Positions 1-11,153 of a stretch of DNA of 64,000 nucleotides are shown here, one piece after another (positions within the stretch are counted from its first letter, which is position 1; the number at the start of each line of letters is the position of its first letter). The stretch is from Adiantum capillus-veneris (Eukaryota; Streptophyta; Polypodiopsida; Polypodiales; Pteridaceae). The notes beneath the pieces were generated by a model. It saw only the letters and a program-made list of their open reading frames with translations. It searched no databases and was not told the DNA's origin. The position numbers were made by a program, and so were the translations under genes. Where the stretch lies: positions 92,968,840 through 93,032,839 of the forward strand of contig CM043971.1 in NCBI GenBank assembly GCA_014529385.2. The letters are read 5' to 3'.

Positions 1-2
1 TG

Positions 3-1275
3 CAAACACGCATGACTGTGCTTGAAACAAATTTTGCACAATTAAATCAGAATGTCACAGCATTATCTGATTTGATTAAGTTGCATATGCGGCAGCAGGC
101 CATGGGCTCTGCTAGTCAACCAACTTAGGAGCATGGCTCCAAACCACGCCAAGGGCCGGCTGCTGGGCAAGGCCCTCCTCCGGGACCGCTGCACTCTCTG
201 ACCCAAAAAGAGGTGGACGATTTGTTGAAAAATACAAAGCCACCAATTTTTCGGGGAGAAGAGCGTGAGCGAAACAAGGACACCGTGAATATTTTTCTCA
301 GTAAGTGGGACGGTATTCATGACCTTAGATGTACCCCGGATGCAGCCAAGGCGCTGCAGATAAGTCTGACTTTGGACGGCAAGGCCTACAAATGGTGGAT
401 GTCTCTCAAGGAGAAGGGCATGCTACCACAGACTTAGGCAGCTACCACAGACTTAGGCAGCTTTTGAGACTGTCTTCAGGAAGGAATTTCTACCTACCAA
501 TGAGAAGGATAGAAATTGGACCGCCTGGGACGAATGTTCTATGCGCCAGCATAAAACATTATTGGAATATATTTCCCATTATCGGGATGTGATCCTTAAG
601 CTGGAAGGGATGGATACCTTTCAGCAGGTGCGTGGGTTCATCCGTGGGTTAACTTCCGAGAAAAAGAAGCACGTTAAAACCCAGGATCCACAAACACTTG
701 AGGACGCAATAGTGCAAGCTCACATCCATGATGATCCCGATGATCGGACATTGCATATTTCGCATGTGCATGGCACTACACCTGTTTCAACACGTCCACA
801 ACATGTGCATCATAAAAGAAAAAATGTCTCTACTGCATCAGAGACCTCCAAAAAGCCCAAGGGGTCTAGAGGTCCTCTCTCAACAGAAGAGTTTGAGAAA
901 GCCAAAAAAGAAAAGTTGTGCTTTAAATGTTTGGGAACTAGACATAGCAAAAAGGATTGTCCCAAAGGGAAATCTGTTGCTCAAGACAAGGGGAAGGAAA
1001 AAGCAGTGCACATGGTGCAGCTTTTACCTCTTGAATCCTCTTCCCAGTTTGCTAATGTGGAAGTAACACACATCGAGGCGGTGCATGAGTGTTGTATCAC
1101 GGCCTCCATGTGGCAGCAGACTTTCGGACCACATGAGTTGGTGCGTATGCATGGCTCTATCCAAGGGCACAGGGTGCGGATCTTGGTAGACGATGGTGCA
1201 TCGCACAATTTCATCAATTATAAATTGGTGAAACGACTCAAATTGCCCCAAACCCCGAGTTCCCATTGCTACAAG
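3..1275 (+). pseudogene. C1 gag and protease, broken
   Basis: Encodes the capsid/nucleocapsid part and the start of pol. The frame is already open at position 3, so the start is off-window. A TAG lies at 126-128 and another at 435-437. The second sits in a 19-bp unit that is duplicated exactly in tandem (422-440 and 441-459), which shifts the frame; downstream gag resumes in the new frame. The nucleocapsid knuckle CFKCLGTRHSKKDC is around 921-960, followed by a retropepsin active site of the form LVDDGASHNF near 1180-1215. A further frameshift near 1275 moves the protease C-terminus to another frame. The gag core motif around 240-300 (FRGEERERNKD) has a close match in C2 gag. Confidence 0.85.
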
Positions 1276-3341
1276 GTAGCAATGTTAACGGCCATGATGC
1301 TGAGATATGGGAAACTCAGGTTAAAGATGTACCTCTGGAAATTCAAGGATACCGTACCTCTTTGGATTTCCAAGTCATGAATATGGAGAGGGCGGAGGTG
1401 GTTCTTAGTCGTGAATGGTTGCATAGTTTAGGATCATCCTTTAGACGTAGCTATGAGCATAATAGTCTAATGTTCGAATCCAATGGTGTGCACGTGCTGC
1501 TGTTGGGGGAGAAGGATGTACCTTCCTCACCACTTATTTGTACAGCTGAGCTTATGAAGGTCGCTTCTGATGATGCAATAGAAGAACTCTTTTTGTGTTA
1601 CTCACTGTGCCATTTTATTTCCAATGTGGATGATGTTTTTAATGATGATAAAGTTTTGAATAAAACTTCCTCAATGCCGCATTCTTCTCTCTCTCCTCTT
1701 CCAGCTATGTCTACTAATTCAAAACAAGCAAATGTTGCTAACGAATTAAAGGAACTTTTAAGGGAATTCAAGGATGTGTTCCCAGATGATTTGCCACCAG
1801 GGCTACCGCCGACACGTTTTGTGCAACATGGCATAGACGTGGTTGCAGGTAGTAAGCCAGTGAGTAAACCGCCTTACCGAATGAGTCATTCTGAGGTTGC
1901 TGAGGTGGAACGTCAGCTTGCTGACTATCTCAGTAGAGGGTGTTTTCAACCAAGTTCTTCACCATGGGCCTCTCCCATTCTCTTTGGTGAAGAAAAAGGA
2001 TGGTAGTATGCGCATGTGCGTAGATTACCGTGGATTAAATGCGGTTACTATTAAGAACAAGTACCCATTGCCACGAGCAGATGAGTTGTTTGATAAGCTC
2101 ACCCACGCTCGTATATTTTCAAAGATCGATTTAAGATCTGGGTATCATCAAGTACGCATCAGGCTTGCGGATATACCCAAAACAGCGTTCCGAACAAGGT
2201 TTGGACATTATGAGTTTTTGGTGATGCCCTTTGGGTTAACCAATGCTCCAGCTACGTTCATGACACTCATGGATAGTGTCTTGAGACCGTACTTGGAAAA
2301 GTTTGTTATCGTTTTTCTCGATGACATTCTTGTTTATAGTGCCACGGAGGAAGAGCACTTAGCACATTTGAAACAAGTGTTTCATTTGTTACGCCAAAAT
2401 CAGTTATATGCCAAGGAATCCAAATGTGATTTTCTCAAGGAGGAAATTCACTACTTGGGGCATGTTATTTCGGTTGCAGGGTTACACATGGATCAATCCA
2501 AGGTGAATGCCATTCGGAGGTGGCCCTCTCCCAAAAATTTGGAAGAGCTCCATATTTTTTTAGGCTTTGCAGGTTTTAATCGTCGATTCGTTAAAAACTA
2601 TGCCCATATTGCTGTTCCCATGACAGATCAACTGAAAGCCAAGGGCAAGACCTTTCAGTGGGGATTAGAACAACAGCAAAGTTTTGACAAACTTAAGGAT
2701 ACATTAGCCACAGCTCCGGTTTTGGCTATTGTGGATCCCTTAAAGCCATTCGTTTTGGAAACGGATGCTAGTAGTCGTGCGATTGGAGCAGTCCTTCTGC
2801 AGGAGGGAAGGCCAATTGCATTTGAAAGCAAGAAGCTGGATTCAACACAACAGAATTACTCTGCTTATGAATGAGAGCTCTATGCAATCGTGTCTGCTTT
2901 AAAGACATGGCGACATTATTTGTATGGTGCACAGTTCGAGATTGTGTTTGACCATGAAAGTATCAAGTGGTTCACACAACAAAGTGATTTGAAGGGTCGC
3001 AAGGCCAGGTGGGCTGAGATTCTTCAAGAGTATGATGCCAAGCTACAATATCGCAAAGGGCGGTACAATGTAGTGGCTGATGCTCTGAGCCGAATGCCAG
3101 AGATCAACTCTCTCCTTTTCACGAAATTGCGGAGTGAGTTTTTGGAAGCTCTCAAAGGTAAGTGCGAGCATGATACTGCATACTCCAAGGTGTGGAGCTA
3201 TGTTAGAAAGAGGGATCCTTCTCACTCCAATGTTGGTAGTGGTTTTGTTTCCTCCACACCTAGTTCTCCTCTTTCGAGTGATGAACTGCAGAGATGGAAG
3301 AATTTTTCCATAGATGATGGGTACCTACTCACAAGGGGAGA
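1276..3341 (+). pseudogene. C1 reverse transcriptase and RNase H, broken
   Basis: Copies element RNA to DNA and degrades the RNA strand. The protease tail and linker occupy about 1276-1800 with the motif DLPPGLPPTR near 1790-1815. RT begins around 1860. A frameshift near 1980, within the SPWASPIL motif, moves it from one frame to the next. The catalytic FLDD motif is intact near 2314-2325, and [12 protein letters not shown] lies near 2225-2260. RNase H follows from about 2755 with a TDAS motif. A TGA at 2872-2874 interrupts RNase H in frame; the rest (YAIVSALKTWRHYLYG) continues directly after it. Another frameshift near 3340, in a GT-rich stretch, separates this part from integrase. Confidence 0.88.
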
Positions 3342-4645
3342 GTGTGTGTACCGACGGACGTGGACATTCGGCACCAAATTCTTTATGAATGTCACGATAG
3401 TCCAAGTGCAGGGCACCCGGGAATTAAGAAAACTTATGCACTCGTAAGACGACAGTTTTATTGGCCAGGTTTGCATGGGTATGTTCAAGACTATATCTTG
3501 CATTGCCAAAAATGTCAAGTTAATAAAGTAGAGCGCCTGAAAGCAGGAGGACTCTTACATCCTTTAGAGATTCCCAATGGTAAATGGGAAAATATCTCCA
3601 TGGATTTTATTGTGGGTTTACCAACCACTATTCGAGGACATGACTCGGTATGGGTGGTCGTAGACCGGTTGACTAAACTTTGTCGGTTTATTCCAACCAA
3701 GTCAACCATTAAGACTCCAGAATTAGCGAAGTTATTTGTGGACAATCTTTACAGGTTGTATGGATTTCCAAGTAACATTGTGAGTGACCGTGATCCCAAG
3801 TTTAACAGCCATTTTTGGAGGGCTGTTTTTAAACGATTGGGTACACAACCCAATTTAAGTACGGCTGATGACCCTGAAACAGATGGTCAGACGGAACGAG
3901 TCAACCAAGTGCTAGAGGATATGCTACAAGCATACATTAGCAAGAAGCAATCCGATTGGGAAGATTATCTTCCTATTCTTGAGTTTGCATATAATAGTGC
4001 TAAGCATGTTACAACTGGTTTTAGTCCATTCATGCTTATGTATGGTTTTCAACCTAGATCACCAGTGACGGTGGGGTTGGTAACTGAAAAGCTCCAACAG
4101 GTCAAGGAGTTCATCCAAGATCATATGGAAATGCTGAGACTCGCTCGTCAAAATGTTCGACAAGCAGAGGATCGGTATAAGAAGTATGCTGATGAGAAAC
4201 ATCGGCAAGTTACCTTCACGGAAGGGGAAGAGGTATTTTTGCGTGTGCCAGAACATTCAGAAAGTCTGAAGACTGGATGTACACCCAAATTATCTCCACA
4301 TTATTGTGGGCCATTCAAGATACTCAAGCGAGTTGGAGATAGGGCCTACAAACTTGAGTTACCTGCACACTCTCGTGTCCATCCGGTATTTCATGTAAGT
4401 CGTTTACGTAAACGCTTGCATGGGGACGACAATGTTATCGACCAGCAGATATTGGTTGATTGCACTGAACCTCCCATTCCACCGCATGAACCTGAATGCA
4501 TTTTAGACATGTACGTAGTCAAGCTTTAGTCAAGTGGAAAGATCGTCTTGAAGAGGGTGCCACTTGGGAAAACATTAGTGTTCTTAAGAAGAAATTCCCC
4601 ACTTTTGTTTTCGAGGACGAAAACGCTTCTCCAAGGGGGGAGTAA
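3342..4645 (+). pseudogene. C1 integrase with C-terminal chromodomain
   Basis: Integrase inserts element cDNA into the genome. The H2C2 zinc module (YECHDSPSAGHPG ... CQKC) is at about 3380-3520, followed by the catalytic core with D at MDFIVGLP, D at SDRDPKF and E at DGQTERVN. The GPF/Y module (HYCGPFKILKRVGDRAYKLEL) lies near 4300-4360. An indel near 4512 moves the C-terminus to a third frame, where a chromodomain tail (LVKWKDRLEEGATWEN) reads to a TAA at 4643-4645. The stop codon is flush with the LTR start at 4646. In known families the chromodomain directs insertion to particular chromatin; that role here is family inference. Confidence 0.88.
4633..4645 (+). other. C1 polypurine tract
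   Basis: A purine run (AAGGGGGGAGTAA) lies immediately before the LTR. It would prime plus-strand DNA synthesis. It overlaps the last codons and the stop codon of the polyprotein. Confidence 0.75.
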
Positions 4646-4770
4646 TGTCAGGCCAAGGGCCAACCAAGGGTTCATGGACTCGGCCAAGGGCCGGCTTCCA
4701 GTGGGAAGGGGTCCGGAAGTGGCTAGGAGCCTATTAAAGGGAGGTTGGGCGGATGGACCAGGACCTGGCA
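4646..4770 (+). repeat. C1 3' LTR, 125 bp
   Basis: Starts TGTCAGG and ends CTGGCA. The start is fixed by the purine tract. The end is chosen because the length matches the 123-bp LTRs of relative C2 and because T1 coding sequence resumes just after. A possible TATA element (TATTAAA) is at 4732-4738. The 5' partner is off-window, so the end could be wrong by some bases. Confidence 0.7.
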
Positions 4771-5206
4771 GTCCTTTGGTTTTAGATAAAGATTGGCCCT
4801 CGTGTTTGATGCGTAAAGTGTTGTCCTGCCAGTTTGGTGTGGCTTGATGAGTGCGCATCCACCGCACTCCCAGAATAACTGCTTCGTTCAGATGATGATC
4901 TTTGACGATATGAAATTGATGTGGATAAACTGTCCAAGCAATGTTGATCGGAAAATTTATGTGGCCTAGACTGTCCATAGTACCTCTGTTTGCGACCTTG
5001 AACCCCATAGTGTTGGGCATTAGAGGTTCCTGTGTGATTTTTCTGAAAGTGGAGTAGTTAACCACATTAGCCCTAGCCCTTGTGTCCACTAATGCTCTTT
5101 TGATGGTGTTGTTGGCAAGTTGTAACTGAATGCGTAGATCCATTCCTCCTAACCATGTAGTCACTGTTTGTATGGATCCTATCGGAGCATCTTGAATAGC
5201 CACATC
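4771..5206 (-). pseudogene. T1 second retropepsin-like domain, downstream of integrase
   Basis: Shows the features of a plant retropepsin: an active-site-like motif ALVDTRARANVV (the usual form is DTGA, here damaged to DTRA), then a VANRGTMDSLG segment, and a closing ILGVRWMRTHQATPNW segment. It continues in the same frame as the integrase C-terminus at 5213-5461, separated only by TAA at 5213-5215 and TAG at 5207-5209, both one C-to-T step from Gln codons. That suggests one ancestral polyprotein. T1 already has an ordinary protease at 8847-9941, so this is an extra copy. The end is cut by C1. A chimeric origin from another element is possible. Confidence 0.65.
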
Positions 5207-5212
5207 CTATTG

Positions 5213-6896
5213 TTATTTCCTCTGGAAGTTTGCTTGTTCCCTGCGTTTCAATATTATGAGTTTGGCCTCCTGCTGTGCTTGTTCCCGAATGTCCTGTGCT
5301 TGACGTCTGCGTTGAGCTGCTACATGGAGTGTTGTGAGTTCTTCTGGTGTCAGCGGAAGTAGATATTTCTTTAACCTGCAACCATTCGTCCAATTAGGCA
5401 TCTCCTCTCCCACCAATGTTACAAGTTTGATGGCGCCACTTTGTGATATATCATGGATCACAAAAGGCTCATTCCTCGCTTTTTGAGTTTTTTGGAGTGA
5501 TGTTTTAGGGTGTACATGAGAATGTAATCCCCTTTTTGAAACTCCTTACCAATCACGTATTGATCATGAAAAGCTTTCATTTGCTTTTTCTGAGCATATT
5601 TCCCAGCTATCGCTTTAAGTCTAGTTTCATCTAACTGTTCTAGGGTGTCTAGTCTCTCCGATACTCATGGCCCGTCCATCCTAATTGTGTTGCCACTCTG
5701 AGGGATTTGATTAGGAATTCCAATGGCAGTATCGCATTAATCCCGAATACCAGGTTAAAGGGAGTTGTTCCAATGGAGGTTTTAAAAGCTACGTAGTGAG
5801 CCCAAAAGGCGATGTGTAGCTTTTGATCCCAATCATTTCTTGAGTCACTGACTATTTTGGTGAGCACTCTGTATAGGATTTTGTTGGTACTCTCTGCCTG
5901 TCCGTTGGCTTGCGGATGATAGGGTGCCGACTTGTGATGGACCACCATGAATTCGTCAAGGAGGCTCTCAATGACGTCGCTGACAAAGTGTGTTTCTCTA
6001 TCGCTTACTATTTCGATTGGTAGTCCATACCACGTAAAGACGTTTTCAAAAAGGAACTGAGCTATAGTCCTTGTGTCATTTTTTTGGGTTGCTTTCGCTT
6101 CTGTCCACTTCGTCATGTAGTCTGTTGCTACGATGATGTATTGTGCATGTGTCCTGTATCCTGGAGGGTTGATGGGACCAATGAAGTCAATGCCCCATTT
6201 GGCAAAAGCACGTACTCCCATCATCAACCTCAGTGGCATTTCATCTCTCCTCTGGGGTGGTTTTGTGCGTTGATATTCATCACATTGTTTGACATATGTC
6301 GTTGCATCCATGAACAGGGTTGGCCACCATATGCTGGAGTATAGCACTAGCTTTGCCGTTTTATCAACGGAGAAGTGTCCCCCGGGTTGTCACGAGTGTG
6401 CTTGATCTAGGATGACGTAATATTCGCTTTCTGTAGCACACAATCGTAATTGTTTGTCCTTTCCCCGCCTATACAGTTGGTTGGGAATGAGCAGATAGTG
6501 TTTGGCCTCTTCCTCGATAGTTTTCATTCTTGCTTTGCCCCATTCCGTTGGAAAGGTTTTGTTTTTTAAGTACTCAACTATGTCAGCACTCCATTTAGGT
6601 GCTTGTACTACACGAAACATTGTGGCATGTTCCACTGGGGACTGTATTATACAACTATCACATGATTTTACATATTTATGGACACTGTATTCCATGTTTG
6701 GCCAGTAGATGGCCAGTCTTTGTAACCATTGGCCTGTCTGTGTTTCACCAGTGTGAAATCCCGTATTTTGTATATGAGCTTGTTTGAGGTAGTAGGTGGT
6801 ATCTTCAGGCTGTACACATAGTCTCAATATCCCATCCTTACTGTGTTTGTACAGTCGCCCTGCTAAAAGGATGAGATTCCGTGTTTGATGGATCAT
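5213..6896 (-). pseudogene. T1 integrase with two zinc-binding modules
   Basis: Integrase of T1. Two H2C2-like modules occur in tandem. The first (6390-6896) has HIQNTGFH and CDSC; the second (6250-6480) has AHSCSGGH and a CDEY in which the last Cys is lost. Each follows a similar LYxxxKDxxLRLC segment. The catalytic core at 5649-6250 has D at GIDFIGPI, D at SDRETHF and E at NGQAESTN. The C-terminal part at 5213-5461 (IHDISQSGAIKLVTL, then NGCRLKKY) is followed by an Ala/Gln-rich helix that leads toward the second protease-like domain. The frame breaks near 5462-5648 and 6350-6390. Confidence 0.8.
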
Positions 6897-6908
6897 TGAT
6901 GGTTGTCT

Positions 6909-8545
6909 TTATATTTGCAAAGAGTGGATTGTGAGTAGAGACATGACCTCTTTGCTCCATCTCGGCACCATTTCTATGTTAAACAAATATGAATCAAGAA
7001 GTTCATCATCAACACCCTCAGGTGCTTCCCCATGAAATAGTCGTGAAAGATGATCTACTCTCTGGTGTGTGGTCCCCTTTTTCAAAATCACCGTGAAGTC
7101 AAACTCAAGCAATAGTATAAACCAACGAATAATTCTTCCAGTGTTGCAACGTTTGTTTACAAGATATAACAGTGCTTGATGATCCACAAAGAAGACAAAC
7201 TTGTTTTCTAGAAGGTAGTGTCTAAATTTCTTGACAGCATAGATCATTCCTAGACCTTCTCTTTCCGTAGTGGTATAATTTCTCTCTGTGTTGTTTAGTT
7301 GCCAACTGGAGTAGCAAATGGAAAATTCCATTTTCTTCTCTCCTGGCTGGGATAATATGCACCCGATGGCATAGGCTGATGCATCCACATGGACATGAAA
7401 TATTTTGCTCCAGTTAGGGGCTTGCAAAATTGGAGTTAAAATTAAATGTTGCTTCAATTTTTGGAAAGCCTGCTCACATTCCTCCATCCATTCGAACTTA
7501 GTTATGAGGGTGTACAATGGCTTAGCTATTACAACAATCTTATATATGAAACGCCTGTAGTATCCACAATGCCCCATAAATGCTTGCACTTCTTTTATCT
7601 TCGTTGGTCTCGATAGTGCAACAATTGTCTGCACCTTTTCTTGATCAGTTGAAATGCCATTTTTGGACACTATGTGGGCCAGAATTCTACCCTGTCTTAC
7701 CATGAAGACACATTTTTTCGGGTTTAAGCAAATACGATACGTTGTGCATTTTTCAAAGACTTTTCCCAGATGAGTGATGTGGTCACTTCGTCGATGGGAA
7801 TGAACACAAAGATCATCCATGTAGATCTCCAGAAATTGTCTGAGATATTCTTTGAATGCGTGGGTTATTAGTCTTTGAAATGTGGCCGGGGCATTCGTCA
7901 AGCAAAAAGGAACTACCTTGTATGCAAATATACCCCACTCTGTCGCAAAGCTGTCTTATGTTGATCTTCCGCCTTAATCGTCAACTGGTTGTAGCCTGAG
8001 AACCCATGCAAGAAACTATAGGCCTCTTTCCTTGCTACCCTCTTAATAACATGATCGATTATTGGCAGTGGGTAGTTATCCCTATTGGTGGCTGCATTTA
8101 CTTTCTTGAGGTTTACACAAACACGCAGTTTGCCATTCCTTTTGGGTACCACCACAATCGGGGACACCCACTCGGTGTGCTCAATCTCGTAGATAAACTC
8201 AACGTCCTTCAATTTTTCTATTTTCTCCTTGATTTTCTTTGCAAAAGTTTCATTGTATGTGTAAGGACGTCGTCTGTGTGGTCTGACATCACTCTTAAGG
8301 GGAATCGTGTGCTGACATATCTCAGGATCTATCCCCTTTAGATCTTTGTATGACCATGCAAAGACATCTTTATATTGCCTGAGCGTATCGACTAGAAGTT
8401 GCTCTTCCTCTTCAGTAAGGTTCGTGGCAATATATGCCGGTTTAGGCTCCTCACTTGGTTCTACTAAATTGATGCTTTTCGTGTTTTCAGGCCCATCATA
8501 TGAAGTTCCTGGTTCTTTGGGATCTCGTTTGGGTTTTTGCACCAC
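6909..8545 (-). pseudogene. T1 reverse transcriptase and RNase H
   Basis: RT palm and fingers lie at 7913-8545 (TEWVSPIVVVPKRNGKLRVCV, then FSGYNQL). After a frameshift near 7905, the MTNAPATFQRL motif and an intact catalytic YMDD (IYMDDLCVHS) follow at 7800-7901. RNase H starts near 7410 with HVDASAYAIGCIL and continues to about 7050. A single RNase H is visible; I see no second, archaeal-type RNase H of the kind known from some Tat elements. The wording differs from all chromoviruses in this window, showing that T1 is a separate lineage. Confidence 0.85.
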
Positions 8546-9941
8546 TATCTTCCTATCATGAATGTATACTTCTTATAATGGGATGGTGCATCAAATTTAT
8601 CATCATATGATTCCTCGTCAGTTTCCATTTCTGTTGTCCAAACTTCTTTCAAATCTCGTTTCCAATCATTGTATTTGACTTTGCGCTCCATCTTGGACAA
8701 CTTAAATGGTTTTTTGGTATTTTTCTCTTTTTTTGGTTTTTGTTTTGATGTTGTTTTGATTGAGTCAGGTTTCATATATCGCCTTGATATCCTGTCCTTG
8801 AGGTAGTTAGTCGCTTCGACTAATCTCAAGTACTACGTTTTGTCATTTAATTGAGGTACTGAGTCCTCGTTGTGCTTGTTGTGGTTATTTCTGCGTTTAT
8901 CTCGATACCTCGTTGTCTTCGAGGGTTTTGGTTTGGGAAATCATAGTAGATCACTCGTCGATCCTTCCGTTTGATGCTCTGGCTCGAGCTACTAGACAGC
9001 TCATCGTTCGCGTTATCCTCTAGCGACTTATCAGTCGAGTCTTGAAAATCTTCTTCGTCATTCGTTTGGACAAGGTCCCTTACAGAGATTTCGTCCACTA
9101 TGCGTCGGCACTCGGCCACCCCTTCCTTGTCAGGTACGTCTTCCTCTGTCTTCGGAGTTAGGCAGACATTCATCATCTGGAATGGAATGATATCATACCC
9201 TTCCTCATCACAAAATTTGGTGAGGGTCACTTCGTTGACACAAACATCAAGAGTAGCTAGTATTTGTTTCCATCCAAATGGTTCGAACATCTCTTCTGGA
9301 AAAGGATCTGGTATGTATGCTTCATCTTGTGCAGTCCTATCAATAATGCAGTCATCCTTTTTTAGACTTCCACAATCCGAAGCTTCTCCTGTCCATTGGT
9401 GAGCTTTGTTCTGGAGCCAAGCCGGTATTCCTCCTTCCTGGTCAGTTGTGGAATGCAAGTCTTCTCCTGGGGCTCTTTCTACGTCTTTATAGCTATGATA
9501 TGTGACACTAATTTTTGTAGTGACATCCTTGTTCCTGAGATAGATATAGTCGTAGCCCCAATCTTGCACCATTTTGAGCTGATGCATGAATGGTTTGCCC
9601 TGTATGATTTCGACATTGCTGCTCTCATCAAAATTTATAATAGCAAAGGTGTGTTCATATGCCATTCCACAAGGGGTTACCACAATCTGCTCCAAGATGC
9701 CAATAGGTCTCTCTAGGTATCCATCCGCTAGTTGAAGTTTCATTCTTGTTTTTCTTAGAGCAGGTTTTCCCCATTTTTTCCACATTGCTTTGGTGGCTAT
9801 GGAAATTCCGGCTCCACTATCCAATATCGCTACCAATTTTACATCCTTGTACTCTACCGATAGGGTAGTATTTCCTTCTTCACCTTCACAATAGTTCCCT
9901 ACCTTGTTTACTGGCACTGGCTCATATTTAGTTTTCTTCAA
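8546..9941 (-). pseudogene. T1 protease and protease-RT linker
   Basis: A canonical retropepsin domain with active-site motif VAILDSGAGISIATKA near 9770-9850 and a closing IIQGKPFMHQLKMVQDWG segment near 9570-9610. A long acidic linker follows (9000-9400), ending in SSSSSQSIKRKDRR near 8970. Lysine-rich sequence at 8545-8829 leads into RT in another frame. The catalytic DSG is intact, unlike the second protease-like domain at 4771-5206. Confidence 0.8.
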
Positions 9942-10082
9942 GGGTTGTGTCTTTAGCGTGTTTCAAGAAGCCTTAGGTGAAGGAATTACAAGCCCTATTT
10001 TTTCCAAATTTTTCGCGACCTCGTCCCAAAGATGTGGTCTAATATTCAGCAACTTTGACAAAGCCAGTGTACAACGGATAGG

Positions 10083-10565
10083 TCATGACATCAGCTCATG
10101 AAGAGTTTTAGTGTCCATTGTCTTAGGATTGGCTTTCCATTGAGATGAAACTTTTCTTACCTCAGATCGAGTTTCAAGGTTACCAATAAATGAAGGTAAA
10201 GTCTTCAATGATTGTGGTTTACTGTCTTCCAATATCGATGTGCCTGCATCGCCATACAATGATCGGATGTCATTTGGGTAGAGCTCATGCTCCAGGTGGA
10301 TTTCTGGAATAGGAGCTGACACTATTGTGGCACTTCCATCTTTTTTATTCCTAATCTGTTCCCATAACTCTTGAGGCCATTGTTCTTCTACCTCTGGAAT
10401 TGGCAGTGGTACTTGAGAATGCATTCCATTTGTTGTATTGGCTACCACCCTCGTATCCAAAGGTGTTTCATCGACCAGATTGGGTAGGTTATTTGCTTCA
10501 ATTCCCCTCTCATCTAACTCTTGAATCTTTTCTCGTATGAGTACCTCGATTTTTGGAGTCGTAGG
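10083..10565 (-). pseudogene. T1 gag-pol linker, part downstream of P1 insertion
   Basis: A helical, charged stretch of the T1 polyprotein between nucleocapsid and protease. The open frame meets P1 at 10565/10566. The same frame continues beyond P1 at 15737 once P1 and one copy of the 5-bp duplication are discounted, which shows that P1 landed in a coding region. No catalytic motif is visible; the function is unknown. Confidence 0.7.
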
Positions 10566-10791
10566 TGTTACCATATACATGTGGTAGTGATGTGTGTGAA
10601 CACACTAGTACCGCCCGGGCATTTTTTCCCTCTTTAGGAGGTTTTTTCCCTGTGCATTGTATATACGCCCATCACTCTAGGGCTATCTATCTTTCCATTG
10701 CACACTAAGTAACACACTCTCTATTGTGTGCTTTGAGCTTCCTTCGTCTTCTCTAAGCTGTGTGTGTTTCTCTGCAACCCTAATTCCAACA
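10566..10791 (+). repeat. P1 5' LTR, 226 bp
   Basis: Begins TGTTACCATATACATG and ends CCTAATTCCAACA. A TATA-like TATATA is at 10660-10665. The primer site follows directly. Confidence 0.96.
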
Positions 10792-10793
10792 AT

Positions 10794-10805
10794 TGGTATC
10801 AGAGC
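10794..10805 (+). promoter_or_regulatory. P1 primer-binding site
   Basis: TGGTATCAGAGC lies two bases after the LTR. It is complementary to the 3' end of plant initiator-Met tRNA, the usual copia primer. Confidence 0.95.
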
Positions 10806-11153
10806 CGGTCACGTCCTCCCGGGCTTAGTCGCCAACTGCTCCAGTACACGCCTGCTCACTTTCTCCGATTTCAGTGAGCTTTGGCGAGTGTTCGCAGGTT
10901 GATAAATATTTTGGATCAGCTCGAAGAGCTTGGTCTGCTCAGAATTTTGATTTGGGCTCATTTCGACCTCCGTTTCCACTACAGGTAGTACTGCACAGGC
11001 TATTTCGTCATTTTGTGCAGAATTTCTGTCAGTGCCAATTTCTGCATAACAAGTGCCTTATTGTCTTGTACGGTTTGTGCTGTATAGCACAGGTTGTTCC
11101 AGCTCTGTTTCTCCTATTTTCGGGCAGTTTTCACATCAGGTGCAACATTTACC

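Larger units (their letters stand above)
1..4770 (+). mobile_element. C1: Ty3/gypsy chromovirus, 3' part, short-LTR family
   Basis: This is the 3' part of a chromovirus; the 5' LTR, leader and gag start lie left of the window. Domains run gag, CCHC knuckle, protease, reverse transcriptase, RNase H, integrase and chromodomain, then a purine tract and a 125-bp LTR. It is the same family as C2 (22464-47913), sharing gag, protease and integrase wording and equally short LTRs. It interrupts the minus-strand element T1, which resumes at 4771. The expected target duplication partner (GTCCT after the LTR) is off-window, so the right boundary rests on the TG...CA LTR ends and on T1 coding sequence reappearing. 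Stops and at least four frameshifts make it defective. Short LTRs are reported for the Reina clade, but the clade call is inference. Confidence 0.9.

Noticed and set aside
4526-4770. Extension of the minus-strand protease-like frame into 4526-4770.
   Set aside because: This is the C1 LTR and chromodomain region on the opposite strand; the T1 part starts at 4771.
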